From: Bacteroidota bacterium
GTDB taxonomy: Bacteria; Bacteroidota; Bacteroidia; Cytophagales; Cyclobacteriaceae
DNA: 28,107 nucleotides
Reading direction: 5' to 3'
Assembly (NCBI GenBank): GCA_023417785.1
Contig: JAEZEH010000061.1
Span: forward strand, 1 to 28,107
Shown here: piece after piece, positions 15,891-23,315 of the stretch
How the letters are laid out: every line of letters begins with the position of its first letter
Position numbering within the stretch: position 1 is the stretch's first letter
Notes under the pieces: generated by a model
Told to the model about the DNA's origin: nothing
The model's database searches: none
Seen by the model: the letters and a program-made list of their open reading frames with translations, nothing else
Made by a program: the position numbers and the translations under genes

Positions 15891-16763
15891 ATGAGTGTAC
15901 TGGTTAATAAAGATTCCCGCGTAATTGTTCAAGGCTTCACCGGTTCTGAAGGAACCTTCCACGCAGGTCAGATGATTGAATACGGAACGAATGTGGTTGG
16001 AGGCGTAACACCCGGAAAGGGCGGTTCAGCGCACCTTGGAAGACCTGTTTTCAACTCTGTGAAAGAAGCCGTCGAGAAAACCGGTGCGGATGTGTCAATA
16101 ATATTTGTACCTCCTGCCTTTGCGGCGGATGCGATCATGGAATCCGCCGAAGCGGGAATTAAGGTCATTATTGCCATAACCGAGGGTATTCCGGTTAAGG
16201 ACATGATGATTGCCAAGAAGTTTGTAACGCAGCGCGGTGTTGTGCTGATTGGGCCAAACTGTCCTGGAGTAATAACGCCGGGTGAGGCGAAAGTAGGGAT
16301 AATGCCGGGTTTTGTTTTCAAGAAAGGCCGCGTGGGCATCGTGTCCAAATCAGGCACATTGACTTACGAAGCTGCCGATCAGATAGTGAAAGCCGGTCTG
16401 GGGATTTCCACGGCCATCGGTATAGGGGGTGATCCCATCATCGGAACTCCCACCAAAGAGGCTGTTGAACTGCTCATGAACGATCCGGAGACAGATGCGA
16501 TTGTTATGATCGGTGAAATTGGTGGAAACTATGAACCGGTTGCCGCGCGTTGGGTTAAGGAGAATGGAAATAAAAAGCCGGTGGTTGGATTCATTGCTGG
16601 TCAGACGGCCCCTCCAGGTCGGAGAATGGGCCACGCCGGTGCGATCATTGGTGGAGCGGAAGATACGGCAGCGGCAAAAATGGCGATCATGAAGGAGTGT
16701 GGAATCCACGTCGTTGAATCTCCAGCCGAAATAGGCGAAACGATGAAAAAGGTATTGGGCTAG
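15891..16763 (+). CDS. sucD: Succinate-CoA ligase (ADP-forming) subunit alpha
   Basis: This 290-residue protein is full length for SucD. It opens with the CoA-binding Rossmann domain (RVIVQGFTGSEGTFHAGQMI, residues 10-29), and GGVTPGKGG follows. The GPNCPGVITPGEAKVGIMPG block is diagnostic. The phosphorylated active-site histidine lies in GRRMGHAGAIIGG near the C-terminus. The enzyme converts succinyl-CoA to succinate in the TCA cycle, making ATP or GTP with the beta subunit. sucC is not adjacent, so the subunits are encoded apart, as in several other Bacteroidota. The gene has its own promoter and converges with a small hypothetical gene 9 nt downstream. Confidence 0.95.
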   Translation: MSVLVNKDSRVIVQGFTGSEGTFHAGQMIEYGTNVVGGVTPGKGGSAHLGRPVFNSVKEAVEKTGADVSIIFVPPAFAADAIMESAEAGIKVIIAITEGIPVKDMMIAKKFVTQRGVVLIGPNCPGVITPGEAKVGIMPGFVFKKGRVGIVSKSGTLTYEAADQIVKAGLGISTAIGIGGDPIIGTPTKEAVELLMNDPETDAIVMIGEIGGNYEPVAARWVKENGNKKPVVGFIAGQTAPPGRRMGHAGAIIGGAEDTAAAKMAIMKECGIHVVESPAEIGETMKKVLG

Positions 16764-16772
16764 CCTTGACGT

Positions 16773-17024
16773 TTAGAAACTTGCCCTGAATTCCTTTTCG
16801 AGATAGCTGTTCAGGTTGTCGAGCCCTTCAAGGGTACTTACTTTTTCGGGTTCGTTGTCGGCATCATCGTTTTGATATAATACCTCGATGAAAAGATCTT
16901 TCAACATATATATATAGATCTTTCGGCCTTCCTTTGCGCGCGTACCCAGAATGATTCCCTTCTTTTTAAGGTAATTTACCTGTTGACGGGCTGACATTCG
17001 GTGGAAGATAAACTTTTCAAACAT
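16773..17024 (-). CDS. Small conserved-looking hypothetical protein
   Basis: I do not recognise a family. From the ATG at 17024 the protein has 83 residues; a GTG at 17084 would add 20. It is compact and mixed in charge, with a basic first half (SARQQVNYLKKKGIILGTRA, then KEGRKIYIYMLKDLFIEVLY) and an acidic tail (NDDADNEPEKVSTLEGLDNL). There is no signal peptide or membrane helix. The pattern suggests a small helix-then-strand cytoplasmic domain. The GRKIYIYML segment reads like a beta hairpin. It stands alone between sucD and the CAP gene, in convergent orientation with sucD. Coding quality looks real, but the function is open. Confidence 0.55.
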   Translation of the reverse strand: MFEKFIFHRMSARQQVNYLKKKGIILGTRAKEGRKIYIYMLKDLFIEVLYQNDDADNEPEKVSTLEGLDNLNSYLEKEFRASF

Positions 17025-17147
17025 GACCAGGTAGTTTCCTATTCTCCGGCTAAATGCAAGCCAAAGTTTGAAATGCTTCCTCACGCCTGAATCAAGCGAT
17101 TTTCTTTCTGCCTTAATCTAATTTTGGGAAAATTGTTTCAATTTGAA

Positions 17148-17720
17148 TTATTGGCAAACCGGAACCCCACCGGCGTCTTCGGTCTCTCCAAACCATACAA
17201 GACCGTAGTTACCCACTATGGCAACGCCAATTGCTTTCCATTGTACTTTCTCCCAAATACCGGAGTTGATAAGCAAAGGGTTATGTCCCGGACTTTTCTT
17301 CCAACCAGCCAGACCCTGTTCTGCGGTAGCGCCGGCAGAGTGGTAATAGGCGATTTCATATCCGGCAGAAGGGTAACCGGCAATTTCCTGCGGCTTATTC
17401 CACATGCACTCCGCTTCTTTGTGGTCGCTGGTATAGCAACATGCTGTCCAGGTGCCTTTTTTTGACCAGCTGTGCGGGTTGCATTTATCGTTCGGGTCGA
17501 ACGTATAATTGTCGCTCAGATCCCGCCCATGGACTTTAGCGACATGACTGAGTTTTGAGGACATTGCTATGGGCGGAAGTTTCTTTTGCTTCCGATACTC
17601 CATTATCAGATTATAAAGCTTTTGTTCTTCTTTTGAGAGGCATACCGTCGTTTCTTGCTGAGGCGGCACGCCGGTGAAAGACAGCAGGAAGACAGGAATC
17701 AGGTAAACAAACGATTTCAT
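17148..17720 (-). CDS. Secreted CAP-domain (SCP/PR1-like) protein
   Basis: I chose the ATG at 17720 because it starts a signal peptide (MKSFVYLIPVFLLSFTGVPP); the start at 17753 would lie at or before the predicted transcription start. The mature part is a CAP domain. It opens with EEQKLYNLIMEYRKQKKLPP and a helix with LSHVAKVHGRDL. NPHSW supplies the first conserved histidine. Later motifs are GYEIAYY and SPGHNPLLIN (second histidine), and the WKAIGVAIVGNYGLVWFGE strand is typical. Several cysteines (VCL, CNPH, ACCY, ECMW) suggest disulfides outside the cytoplasm. Bacterial CAP proteins are mostly uncharacterised. The 190-residue length is usual for a single domain. It stands alone, divergent from icd. 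Confidence 0.85.
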   Translation of the reverse strand: MKSFVYLIPVFLLSFTGVPPQQETTVCLSKEEQKLYNLIMEYRKQKKLPPIAMSSKLSHVAKVHGRDLSDNYTFDPNDKCNPHSWSKKGTWTACCYTSDHKEAECMWNKPQEIAGYPSAGYEIAYYHSAGATAEQGLAGWKKSPGHNPLLINSGIWEKVQWKAIGVAIVGNYGLVWFGETEDAGGVPVCQ

Positions 17721-17754
17721 AGAGTTTTGTTCTGTAATTGTTAAGCAACGCAAA

Positions 17755-17762
17755 CAAAAATA
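17755..17762 (-). promoter_or_regulatory. -7 box for the CAP-domain gene
   Basis: Read on the minus strand this is TATTTTTG, a match to TAnnTTTG. No convincing TTTG lies at the right distance. A start near 17749 would give a leader of about 29 nt to the ATG at 17720 and would exclude the upstream start codon. Confidence 0.4.
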
Positions 17763-17764
17763 TC

Positions 17765-17794
17765 TTCGTTTATGATTTGATTTTTTTAATTTTC
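17765..17794 (+). promoter_or_regulatory. Possible imperfect promoter for icd
   Basis: TTCG at 17765-17768, an 18-nt spacer and TAATTTTC at 17787-17794 each differ by one base from the Bacteroidota consensus. It would give icd a leader of about 58 nt. It faces away from the CAP-gene box in the same intergenic region. Confidence 0.3.
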
Positions 17795-17858
17795 GGCCCC
17801 CTTTGAAGCGGGGTACTCTTGCGCGAGGGATTAACCAAAAATTTAACTTCTACCAACG

Positions 17859-19085
17859 ATGAGCGATCAGAAAATCAGTATCAGTAACGGGAAACTAAAT
17901 GTTCCTGATAATCCTACTATTCCATTTATTGAGGGTGATGGTACCGGCGTTGACATCTGGCCTGCTTCCAGGCTGGTTTTTGACGAAGCCGTAGAAAAAG
18001 CATATGGCGGAAAGCGTAAAATCAATTGGAAGGAAGTATTGGCAGGAGAGAAGGCATTTAATCAGACCGGCAACTGGCTGCCTGAGGAGACGCTCAATGT
18101 ATTCAAGGAATATCTTGTCGGGATCAAAGGTCCACTGACCACGCCTGTCGGAGGCGGAATCCGTTCCCTGAATGTGGCCCTTCGCCAGGAACTGGACCTT
18201 TATTCTTGCGTACGGCCAGTACGTTGGTTTACAGGCGTACCTTCACCGGTGAAAAATCCACAAAAGACTGATATGGTGATCTTCCGCGAGAACACTGAAG
18301 ATATTTATGCCGGAATAGAGTTTCAGGAGGGCAGCGAAGAGAACAAGAAGTTTCTTTCTCTCTTCCAGGAAAATTACCCCAAGCTGTTTAAGAAAATCCG
18401 TTTCCCACAGTCTTCAGGAATTGGAATTAAGCCTGTTTCCAAAGAGGGCACAGAGCGCCTTGTGAGATCTGCAATTGAGTTTGCGCTTCAGCATAAGAAG
18501 CCGAGTCTTACGCTGGTTCACAAAGGAAATATTATGAAATTCACCGAGGGTGCGTTTCGCGATTGGGGGTATGCACTTGCCAAGAGCGAATTCGGCGCGA
18601 AAGACCTCGACGGCGGTCCATGGCAGGTGATTGAAAAAGACGGTCATAAACTGATCATCAAAGATTCGATTGCAGATGCCTTCCTTCAACAAATTCTGCT
18701 TCGTCCAGATGAGTATTCCGTTGTGGCTACGCTGAACCTGAATGGCGACTACATCTCTGATGCTTTAGCTGCGATCGTCGGAGGAATTGGGATCGCGCCG
18801 GGTGGAAATATCAATTATACAACTGGTCACGCAATTTTCGAAGCGACACACGGTACAGCGCCGAAGTATGCAGGTCAGGACAAAGTAAATCCTGGTTCTG
18901 TTATTCTTTCCGGTGTAATGATGCTGGAGTACATGGGCTGGCAGGAAGCTGCTGACCTTATCATTAAAGGTCTTGAAGGAGCTATTTCCTCCAAAAGGGT
19001 AACTTACGATTTCGAGCGTCTTATGGAAGGAGCGACTCTGCTGAAGTGTTCAGAGTTTGGAAAGGAAATCACTAAGAATATGTAA
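17859..19085 (+). CDS. icd: NADP-dependent isocitrate dehydrogenase
   Basis: This 408-residue protein closely follows E. coli-type Icd. It has PFIEGDGTGVDIWPAS near the N-terminus, GGGIRSLNVALRQELDLY with the substrate-binding serine at residue 103, and IFRENTEDIYAGIEF. It also has LVHKGNIMKFTEGAF, the metal-binding DAFLQQIL region and LNGDYISDALAA. HGTAPKYAG retains the lysine-tyrosine pair linked to NADP preference. The enzyme oxidises isocitrate to 2-oxoglutarate and CO2 in the TCA cycle, giving NADPH. The serine equivalent to the AceK phosphorylation site is present, but I see no aceK here. A terminator follows 17 nt after the stop. Confidence 0.96.
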   Translation: MSDQKISISNGKLNVPDNPTIPFIEGDGTGVDIWPASRLVFDEAVEKAYGGKRKINWKEVLAGEKAFNQTGNWLPEETLNVFKEYLVGIKGPLTTPVGGGIRSLNVALRQELDLYSCVRPVRWFTGVPSPVKNPQKTDMVIFRENTEDIYAGIEFQEGSEENKKFLSLFQENYPKLFKKIRFPQSSGIGIKPVSKEGTERLVRSAIEFALQHKKPSLTLVHKGNIMKFTEGAFRDWGYALAKSEFGAKDLDGGPWQVIEKDGHKLIIKDSIADAFLQQILLRPDEYSVVATLNLNGDYISDALAAIVGGIGIAPGGNINYTTGHAIFEATHGTAPKYAGQDKVNPGSVILSGVMMLEYMGWQEAADLIIKGLEGAISSKRVTYDFERLMEGATLLKCSEFGKEITKNM

Positions 19086-19102
19086 AGTGCAGACTTCTGT
19101 AG

Positions 19103-19138
19103 AAAAAAGGCTGTCCGAAAAGGGCAGCCTTTTTTTTT
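19103..19138 (+). terminator. Intrinsic terminator after icd
   Basis: AAAAAAGGCTGTCC at 19103-19116 pairs with GGGCAGCCTTTTTT at 19122-19135 (one G-T pair) around the loop GAAAA, followed by T to 19138. The A-run on the left lets it also terminate the convergent ribH from the other side. Confidence 0.9.
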
Positions 19139-19139
19139 G

Positions 19140-19607
19140 TCAGAACTCCATCATTCGTAATGCGGTGATTGCTGCTTCTTCGCCTTTGTTACCGAGTTTC
19201 CCGCCCGCGCGGTCGAGAGCCTGTTGTTTATTGAGCGTGGTGATCACACCGAAGATAACCGGCTTCCGTGTTTTAAGGCCGGCCTCCGTGATACCATAAG
19301 CTACGGCCTGGCAGATGTAATCGAAATGCGGGGTGTCGCCCTGAATAACGCATCCCAGGCAGATCACGGCATCGATGCCTTTTCGTTCGGCCATCCACAA
19401 TCCGCCAAGAGAAAGCTCAAAGCTTCCGGGAACATCCTTGCGGGTAATATTTGTCTTCTTGATTCCATGCGCAAGCAACGAGGCAACGGCGCCGGCATAG
19501 AGGGCTTCAGTGATTTCTTCGTTCCATTGTGCCACCACGATGGCGATCTTTTTCTTGTGGAGTTTCTTTTTGGTGTCCACAACACCGGAGGTCAAGGGTC
19601 CTGCCAT
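19140..19607 (-). CDS. ribH: 6,7-dimethyl-8-ribityllumazine synthase
   Basis: This 155-residue protein is a standard lumazine synthase. It shows IAIVVAQWNEEI (substrate-ring tryptophan), VPGSFELSLGG, the CLGCVIQGDTPHFDYIC block with the catalytic histidine at residue 94, then FGVITTLNKQQALDRAGG with the phosphate-binding arginine, and a final NKGEEAA. It condenses 3,4-dihydroxybutanone phosphate with 5-amino-6-ribitylaminouracil, the penultimate step of riboflavin synthesis; the family forms 60-mers or pentamers in the cytoplasm. No other rib gene is near. A terminator-like hairpin ends only about 9 nt before its ATG, leaving no room for a separate promoter after it. Confidence 0.95.
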   Translation of the reverse strand: MAGPLTSGVVDTKKKLHKKKIAIVVAQWNEEITEALYAGAVASLLAHGIKKTNITRKDVPGSFELSLGGLWMAERKGIDAVICLGCVIQGDTPHFDYICQAVAYGITEAGLKTRKPVIFGVITTLNKQQALDRAGGKLGNKGEEAAITALRMMEF

Positions 19608-19616
19608 ATTCGTCTT

Positions 19617-19646
19617 AATAAAAAAGGGATAGTGTGCCTATCCCTT
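19617..19646 (-). terminator. Terminator-like hairpin directly upstream of ribH
   Basis: On the minus strand AAGGGATAG (19646-19638) pairs with CTATCCCTT (19632-19624) around a 5-nt loop, and the T-rich tail TTTTTTATT runs to 19617. It lies after the TPR gene and 9 nt before the ribH start codon. It could end the TPR transcript or partly attenuate ribH. Confidence 0.75.
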
Positions 19647-19666
19647 AAAGTTATGTTAAAAGTTCT

Positions 19667-20359
19667 TTACGACGGCTGCCCTTCGAGCCGTGCTTTAAAT
19701 TTCCGGGCTTTCTGGTACTCAGACGAATCCCAGTACTGCGTTATCACCCTGTCGTAAGTTTCCTTTGCTTTTTCAGGTTGATTAGCCTTCTCGTAGGCAA
19801 GAGCCTCCTTCATCAGATAGATTGGTGAGAAGAACTTATTGGGCTTGTAATTCGCAGCCTTGTTGTACATTCCGGCGGCCGCGGTAAAATTGTTCTCCTC
19901 CATGTACGTGTCGCCGATAAGGCTATAGGCGCGGGCCTGCACCAGGAGGTCATCAGACTTAAAATCCTCCAGGTAAAGTCTGGCTGGTTCGAATTTCCCT
20001 TGTTTCAGGTAGATCACGCCTGCGTAATAATTTGCGAGGTTTGCTGCGTCAGTAATGCCGTATTCATCAATGATATCCAGAAAACCGAGATTGTTGGCGT
20101 CGCCATTAAGGGCCTGTTCCAGACTGTCGGCCTCGAAATAGTAAACAGCCTGAAACATTTCACGCTGCGCCTTTTCGTTTTGGCTATCCTTGTAGTACTG
20201 GTATCCAAAGAAGCCGGCCACGATCAATGCGGCGGCCACGGCGACACCAGCGATGACCTTTGAATTGCTTTCGAACCAATGTTCGGCTTCAACGAGTTTA
20301 TCCTGCAACGCCTCCGGATTCTCGAGGATCTCGTTTTTCTGATCTTGTCTTTTACCCAT
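19667..20359 (-). CDS. Membrane-anchored TPR protein (YfgM-like layout)
   Basis: This 230-residue protein has a charged cytoplasmic N-terminus (about residues 1-33), one membrane helix (VIAGVAVAAALIVAGFFGYQ, about 35-54), then a periplasmic TPR region. Repeats are visible around YYFEADSLEQALNGD, NYYAGVIYLKQGKFEPARLY, SLIGDTYMEENNFTAAAGMY and EALAYEKANQPEKAKETYDR. The layout of one anchor plus TPR matches YfgM, a partner of the SecYEG-associated chaperone PpiD, but similar architectures exist with other roles. It has its own clear promoter, and lies between pdhA and ribH on the same strand. It may sense or scaffold periplasmic proteins; that is inference. Confidence 0.82.
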   Translation of the reverse strand: MGKRQDQKNEILENPEALQDKLVEAEHWFESNSKVIAGVAVAAALIVAGFFGYQYYKDSQNEKAQREMFQAVYYFEADSLEQALNGDANNLGFLDIIDEYGITDAANLANYYAGVIYLKQGKFEPARLYLEDFKSDDLLVQARAYSLIGDTYMEENNFTAAAGMYNKAANYKPNKFFSPIYLMKEALAYEKANQPEKAKETYDRVITQYWDSSEYQKARKFKARLEGQPS

Positions 20360-20370
20360 GATTATTAATG

Positions 20371-20397
20371 TAAAACCCCTAAGTGGGAACTTAGGGG
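20371..20397 (-). terminator. Hairpin between pdhA and the TPR gene
   Basis: On the minus strand CCCCTAAGT (20397-20389) pairs perfectly with ACTTAGGGG (20384-20376) around a 4-nt loop, followed by TTTTA. It probably terminates pdhA, although the T-run is short. It is immediately downstream of the TPR gene promoter, so it would also form, almost whole, at the 5' end of that message. Confidence 0.65.
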
Positions 20398-20399
20398 CG

Positions 20400-20430
20400 C
20401 AAAACTACGAATTAACTTTTTCCTAACAAA
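20400..20430 (-). promoter_or_regulatory. Bacteroidota-type promoter for the TPR gene
   Basis: On the minus strand TTTG (20430-20427), a 19-nt spacer and TAGTTTTG (20407-20400) exactly match the consensus. The start should be near 20394. It sits 10 nt after the pdhA stop codon and touches the terminator hairpin. Confidence 0.75.
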
Positions 20431-20439
20431 GGTAGGGGG

Positions 20440-21480
20440 TTAATCCATGATAAAAGGATAGTCGGTTTGTACGTAGACATCTGTAAGAGCCTCCGCCGGA
20501 TCGGGGAATTTTGATTCTTCCGCAAACTTGACGGCTTCGTTGACCTGCTCAACGATTCGGGTGTCGATCTCTTCCAGGTCCTTTTCGGTAGCCAGCTTCT
20601 TATCCAGGATTTTCTTGCGAACCACCTCAATCGGATCGCGCTGCTTGTATTGTTCAACCTCTTCTTTGGTTCTGTACTTCTGAGGATCAGACATGGAGTG
20701 GCCCTTATACCGATAGGTTCGGAATTCCAGCAAGGATGGTCCTTCGCCGGCGCGTGCGCGTTCGGCAGCCTTTTCCACGGAGATGTGAACATCTTCAGGG
20801 TTCATGGCATCCACCGGTTCAGAAGGAATATCATATGCCTCGCCCAGTGTGTAGAGCTCATGAACATTTGACGTGCGCTGTACACTGGTACCCATGGCGT
20901 AACCATTGTTCTCGATAACAAAGATCACGGGAAGTTTCCAGAGCATGGCGAGGTTCAGCGCCTCGTGGAACGCTCCCTGACGCACCGCTCCGTCTCCCAT
21001 ATAACAGATGCAGAGATTCCCTGACTTATTATATTTCTCCGCGAAAGCGATGCCGGCTCCAAGGGGCACCTGTGCGCCCACGATGCCGTGTCCGCCGATG
21101 AAATTCCGTTCCTTGTCAAAAATATGCATGGAGCCGCCCTTGCCCTTTGTGGTTCCGGTTTCTTTACCGTACAATTCAGCCATAATAGCCTTAGGATCAG
21201 TTCCCAGCGCGATTGGGTGGCCATGGTCGCGGTAGGCCGTAATCCATTTGTCACCCTTCTTGAGGGCGGACACCGCGCCTGAAGCACACGCTTCCTGGCC
21301 GATATATAAGTGGCAGAATCCTTTGATCTTTTGCATTCCATAAAGCTGGCCTGCCTTCTCTTCAAATTTCCGCATTAGCTGCATGCTTTCGTACCAGTAC
21401 ATGTACGTTTCTTTAGAAAACTCAGTCTTGCTGGCTTTCTTTGGAGCTGCAGGCTCATTTTTAGCTTTTGTTGTAGCCAT
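20440..21480 (-). CDS. pdhA: Pyruvate dehydrogenase E1 component subunit alpha
   Basis: I chose the ATG at 21480, which gives 346 residues; an upstream in-frame ATG at 21591 would add 37 unlikely residues and run through the promoter region and into recF. The N-terminal 20 residues are alanine- and lysine-rich. The core starts with a helix (EKAGQLYGMQKIKGFCHLYI) and GQEA. The thiamine diphosphate motif is GDGAVRQGAFHEALN ending in IENNGYAMGT, and FRTYRYKGHSMSDPQKYR is the regulatory-loop region. With the beta subunit it decarboxylates pyruvate and acetylates E2. The genes for E1-beta, E2 and E3 are not adjacent. It is transcribed divergently from recF. Confidence 0.95.
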   Translation of the reverse strand: MATTKAKNEPAAPKKASKTEFSKETYMYWYESMQLMRKFEEKAGQLYGMQKIKGFCHLYIGQEACASGAVSALKKGDKWITAYRDHGHPIALGTDPKAIMAELYGKETGTTKGKGGSMHIFDKERNFIGGHGIVGAQVPLGAGIAFAEKYNKSGNLCICYMGDGAVRQGAFHEALNLAMLWKLPVIFVIENNGYAMGTSVQRTSNVHELYTLGEAYDIPSEPVDAMNPEDVHISVEKAAERARAGEGPSLLEFRTYRYKGHSMSDPQKYRTKEEVEQYKQRDPIEVVRKKILDKKLATEKDLEEIDTRIVEQVNEAVKFAEESKFPDPAEALTDVYVQTDYPFIMD

Positions 21481-21485
21481 ATCCC

Positions 21486-21493
21486 TATTTTTG
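21486..21493 (+). promoter_or_regulatory. -7 box upstream of recF
   Basis: TATTTTTG matches TAnnTTTG. The nearest TTTG (21467-21470) is 15 nt upstream, shorter than the usual 19, so the promoter is uncertain. It would give recF a leader of about 58 nt. Confidence 0.4.
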
Positions 21494-21504
21494 AATCCGA
21501 GGTG

Positions 21505-21536
21505 CGAAAATAACCCGCCCACAAAGATTCGCCAAA
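21505..21536 (-). promoter_or_regulatory. Probable promoter for pdhA
   Basis: On the minus strand TTTG (21536-21533), a 20-nt spacer and TATTTTCG (21512-21505) match the consensus except one base in the -7 box. It predicts a start near 21500 and a leader of about 20 nt before the pdhA ATG at 21480. Confidence 0.5.
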
Positions 21537-21556
21537 TTTTCCAGGTATTTCCCTTT

Positions 21557-22657
21557 ATGCATTTAGAAAATCTCAGTTTGCTGAATTTCAAGAACTACGA
21601 GGAGTTGAGTCTGACCTTCTGCAACGATATAAATGTGTTCCTGGGGAAAAACGGAAGCGGTAAAACAAACTTGCTTGACGCCGTTTACTTTCTGGCCTTA
21701 ACCAAAAGTGCATTTTCGGGCAATGACCAGATTTGCATCAGGCACGGTGAAACATTTTGTATGTTGAAGGGCACATTCCAATGGCCGGGAACTACGCTTG
21801 AAATTTCGAGTTCATTGCAGTCCGGCGGCAAGAAAGTATTTCGCGAGAATCAACAGGAGTACGACCGTATTAGTGATCATATCGGGAAAGTTCCACTCGT
21901 GTTGATCAGTCCCGACGATACTGATCTCGTTAAAGAAGGGAGCGAACTGCGACGCCGGTTTTTTGACGGGATTATTTGTCAGCTCGACAAACCGTACCTG
22001 GAGGCACTGATGAGGTACAATGCCGCCCTGAAAAACCGAAACCTCCTTTTGAAGATGTTTGCCGAAAACGGACGAACCGATCTTCTTGCGTTGGAATCCT
22101 ATGATCGTATTCTGATCGAATCCGGATTCCATATATATAGAAGGAGATCCGGGTTTATTCTTGAATTTCAGCCTATCTTTCAGGATATATACAGGCAACT
22201 TACCAGTGATGCCGAGTCAACCAGGCTGACGTACGTGTCGCCGGTTCACGAAAGCGAAATGAGTGAGGGGTTAAAGAAAAGCCGTCAAAAGGACTTAAAC
22301 CTGCAACGGACGAGTTTCGGGGTTCATCGCGACGACTACGAATTCGGTCTGGATGCCGGTGAGATGAAGCGCTTCGGGTCGCAGGGCCAGCAAAAATCTT
22401 TTGTTATTGCGCTCAAACTTGCCCAGTTCCAGATTCTGAAAATGAATAAGGAACGCCCGCCGATCCTTTTGCTGGACGACATTTTTGACAAGCTCGACGA
22501 TGTACGAATTGACCAGCTGCTATCGTTGATGGAAGTCGGATTTGGGCAGTTGTTCCTTACAGATGCGCGGCCGCACAGGACGCAGGAGCTGCTGGCCAGA
22601 ACAGCCAGGCCGGTCCAATTATTTGAAGTTGATAACGGGAAGGTAAACCCGAAGTAA
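21557..22657 (+). CDS. recF: DNA replication/repair protein RecF
   Basis: I chose the ATG at 21557, which begins MHLENLSLLNFKNYEELSLT, the family's standard opening. An in-frame start at 21383 would overlap pdhA and add 58 residues. The 366-residue protein is an SMC-like ATPase with Walker A GKNGSGKT at residues 30-37, and QGQQKSFVIALKLAQ as the signature motif. PPILLLDDIFDKLDD supplies Walker B and the D-loop. RecF binds gapped DNA and, with RecO and RecR, loads RecA for gap repair in the cytoplasm. recF is not beside dnaA or dnaN here, as is normal for this phylum. The stop overlaps the next start by 1 nt. Confidence 0.95.
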   Translation: MHLENLSLLNFKNYEELSLTFCNDINVFLGKNGSGKTNLLDAVYFLALTKSAFSGNDQICIRHGETFCMLKGTFQWPGTTLEISSSLQSGGKKVFRENQQEYDRISDHIGKVPLVLISPDDTDLVKEGSELRRRFFDGIICQLDKPYLEALMRYNAALKNRNLLLKMFAENGRTDLLALESYDRILIESGFHIYRRRSGFILEFQPIFQDIYRQLTSDAESTRLTYVSPVHESEMSEGLKKSRQKDLNLQRTSFGVHRDDYEFGLDAGEMKRFGSQGQQKSFVIALKLAQFQILKMNKERPPILLLDDIFDKLDDVRIDQLLSLMEVGFGQLFLTDARPHRTQELLARTARPVQLFEVDNGKVNPK

Positions 22658-22953
22658 TGATGAAAAAGAAAGATGAGTTTCAATCCGTGGGTCAGGCCAT
22701 TCGTGACCTTCTCAATTCATATAATCTAAGCAGCCGGTTTGATGAAGCGAATTTGCTCAGTTCGTGGGAACGACTGGTTGGAAGTCCCATTGCCCGGCGA
22801 ACGAAGAAGCTTTACATAAAGAATAATGTTCTCTTCGTTGAATTCGACTCCCCGTCGATGCGCCACGACTTTGAATTTCACCGCGCGCACGTGCTTGAGA
22901 TGTTCCGGAAGGAGTTTGGGGCGGGGGTTATTTCAAACATCATCGCCATGTGA
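22657..22953 (+). CDS. DUF721 / DciA-like protein
   Basis: This 98-residue protein carries the DUF721 core: QSVGQAIRDLLNSYNLSSRF, LLSSWERLVGSPIARRTK with the conserved tryptophan and GxxIA, then a strand LYIKNNVLFVEFDSPSMRHD and FHRAHVLEMF. DUF721 includes DciA, which helps load the replicative helicase DnaB in bacteria without DnaC. The gene overlaps recF by 1 nt (TAATG), so translation is coupled and a replication or repair role is favoured. It is short, lacking the long basic extension of actinobacterial DciA, as is typical for Bacteroidota members. The start could be either of two adjacent ATGs (22657 or 22660). Confidence 0.85.
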   Translation: MMKKKDEFQSVGQAIRDLLNSYNLSSRFDEANLLSSWERLVGSPIARRTKKLYIKNNVLFVEFDSPSMRHDFEFHRAHVLEMFRKEFGAGVISNIIAM

Positions 22954-23002
22954 TCAGCCCTGGGACGCCGGTTAAGATTCTTTTTAAAATCTGTATTTAA
23001 GT

Positions 23003-23032
23003 TTTGAAAAAGTAGAAAACCGTATAATTTTG
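23003..23032 (+). promoter_or_regulatory. Promoter of the tRNA-Tyr/Gly/Thr-tuf unit
   Basis: TTTG at 23003-23006, an 18-nt spacer and TAATTTTG at 23025-23032 match the Bacteroidota consensus. The start is predicted near 23038, about 60 nt before tRNA-Tyr. I see no comparably good promoter between here and tuf, so the whole unit may depend on it. Confidence 0.75.
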
Positions 23033-23096
23033 CACTCCTGTTTTTTGGAGCACATCCGAACAACGGCAAGCGAAGTTCTTTTTTTGTTGAAAAAGC

Positions 23097-23179
23097 GGGG
23101 GAATACCAAAGCGGCCAACTGGGACAGACTGTAAATCTGTTGTCTTATGACTTCATAGGTTCGAATCCTATTTCCCCCA
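23097..23179 (+). tRNA. tRNA-Tyr (GTA)
   Basis: The acceptor GGGGGAA (23097-23103) pairs with TTCCCCC (23172-23178), with A as discriminator. The anticodon arm is CAGACTGTAAATCTG with anticodon GTA. A long variable arm makes it class II, as expected for Tyr, and the T loop is GGTTCGAATCC. CCA is not encoded. Confidence 0.93.
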
Positions 23180-23198
23180 CGTGGATCTCAAATTCCAT

Positions 23199-23289
23199 AT
23201 TTCAGATTTCTGATTGAGGGTTGCTTTCATTAACATTGTGACCTCATTTCGGGATTGAAAGCTGGACGTGCGGGGGAATAATCTGAAAT
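23199..23289. repeat. Inverted TTTCAGATT-type repeat pair between tRNA-Tyr and tRNA-Gly
   Basis: ATTTCAGATT at 23199-23208 is the reverse complement of AATCTGAAAT at 23280-23289. The right arm is followed by further imperfect CTGAAATTTGAAATT units up to about 23311. The 71 nt between the arms hold no gene I can see. Confidence 0.6.
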
Positions 23290-23315
23290 TTGAACCTGAA
23301 ATTTGAAATTAGAAT

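Noticed and set aside
17124..17465. A 113-codon plus-strand frame opposite the CAP gene, near a -7 box
   Set aside because: Its start would be a TTG within the -7 box itself, before any transcript could begin, and the protein has no motif.
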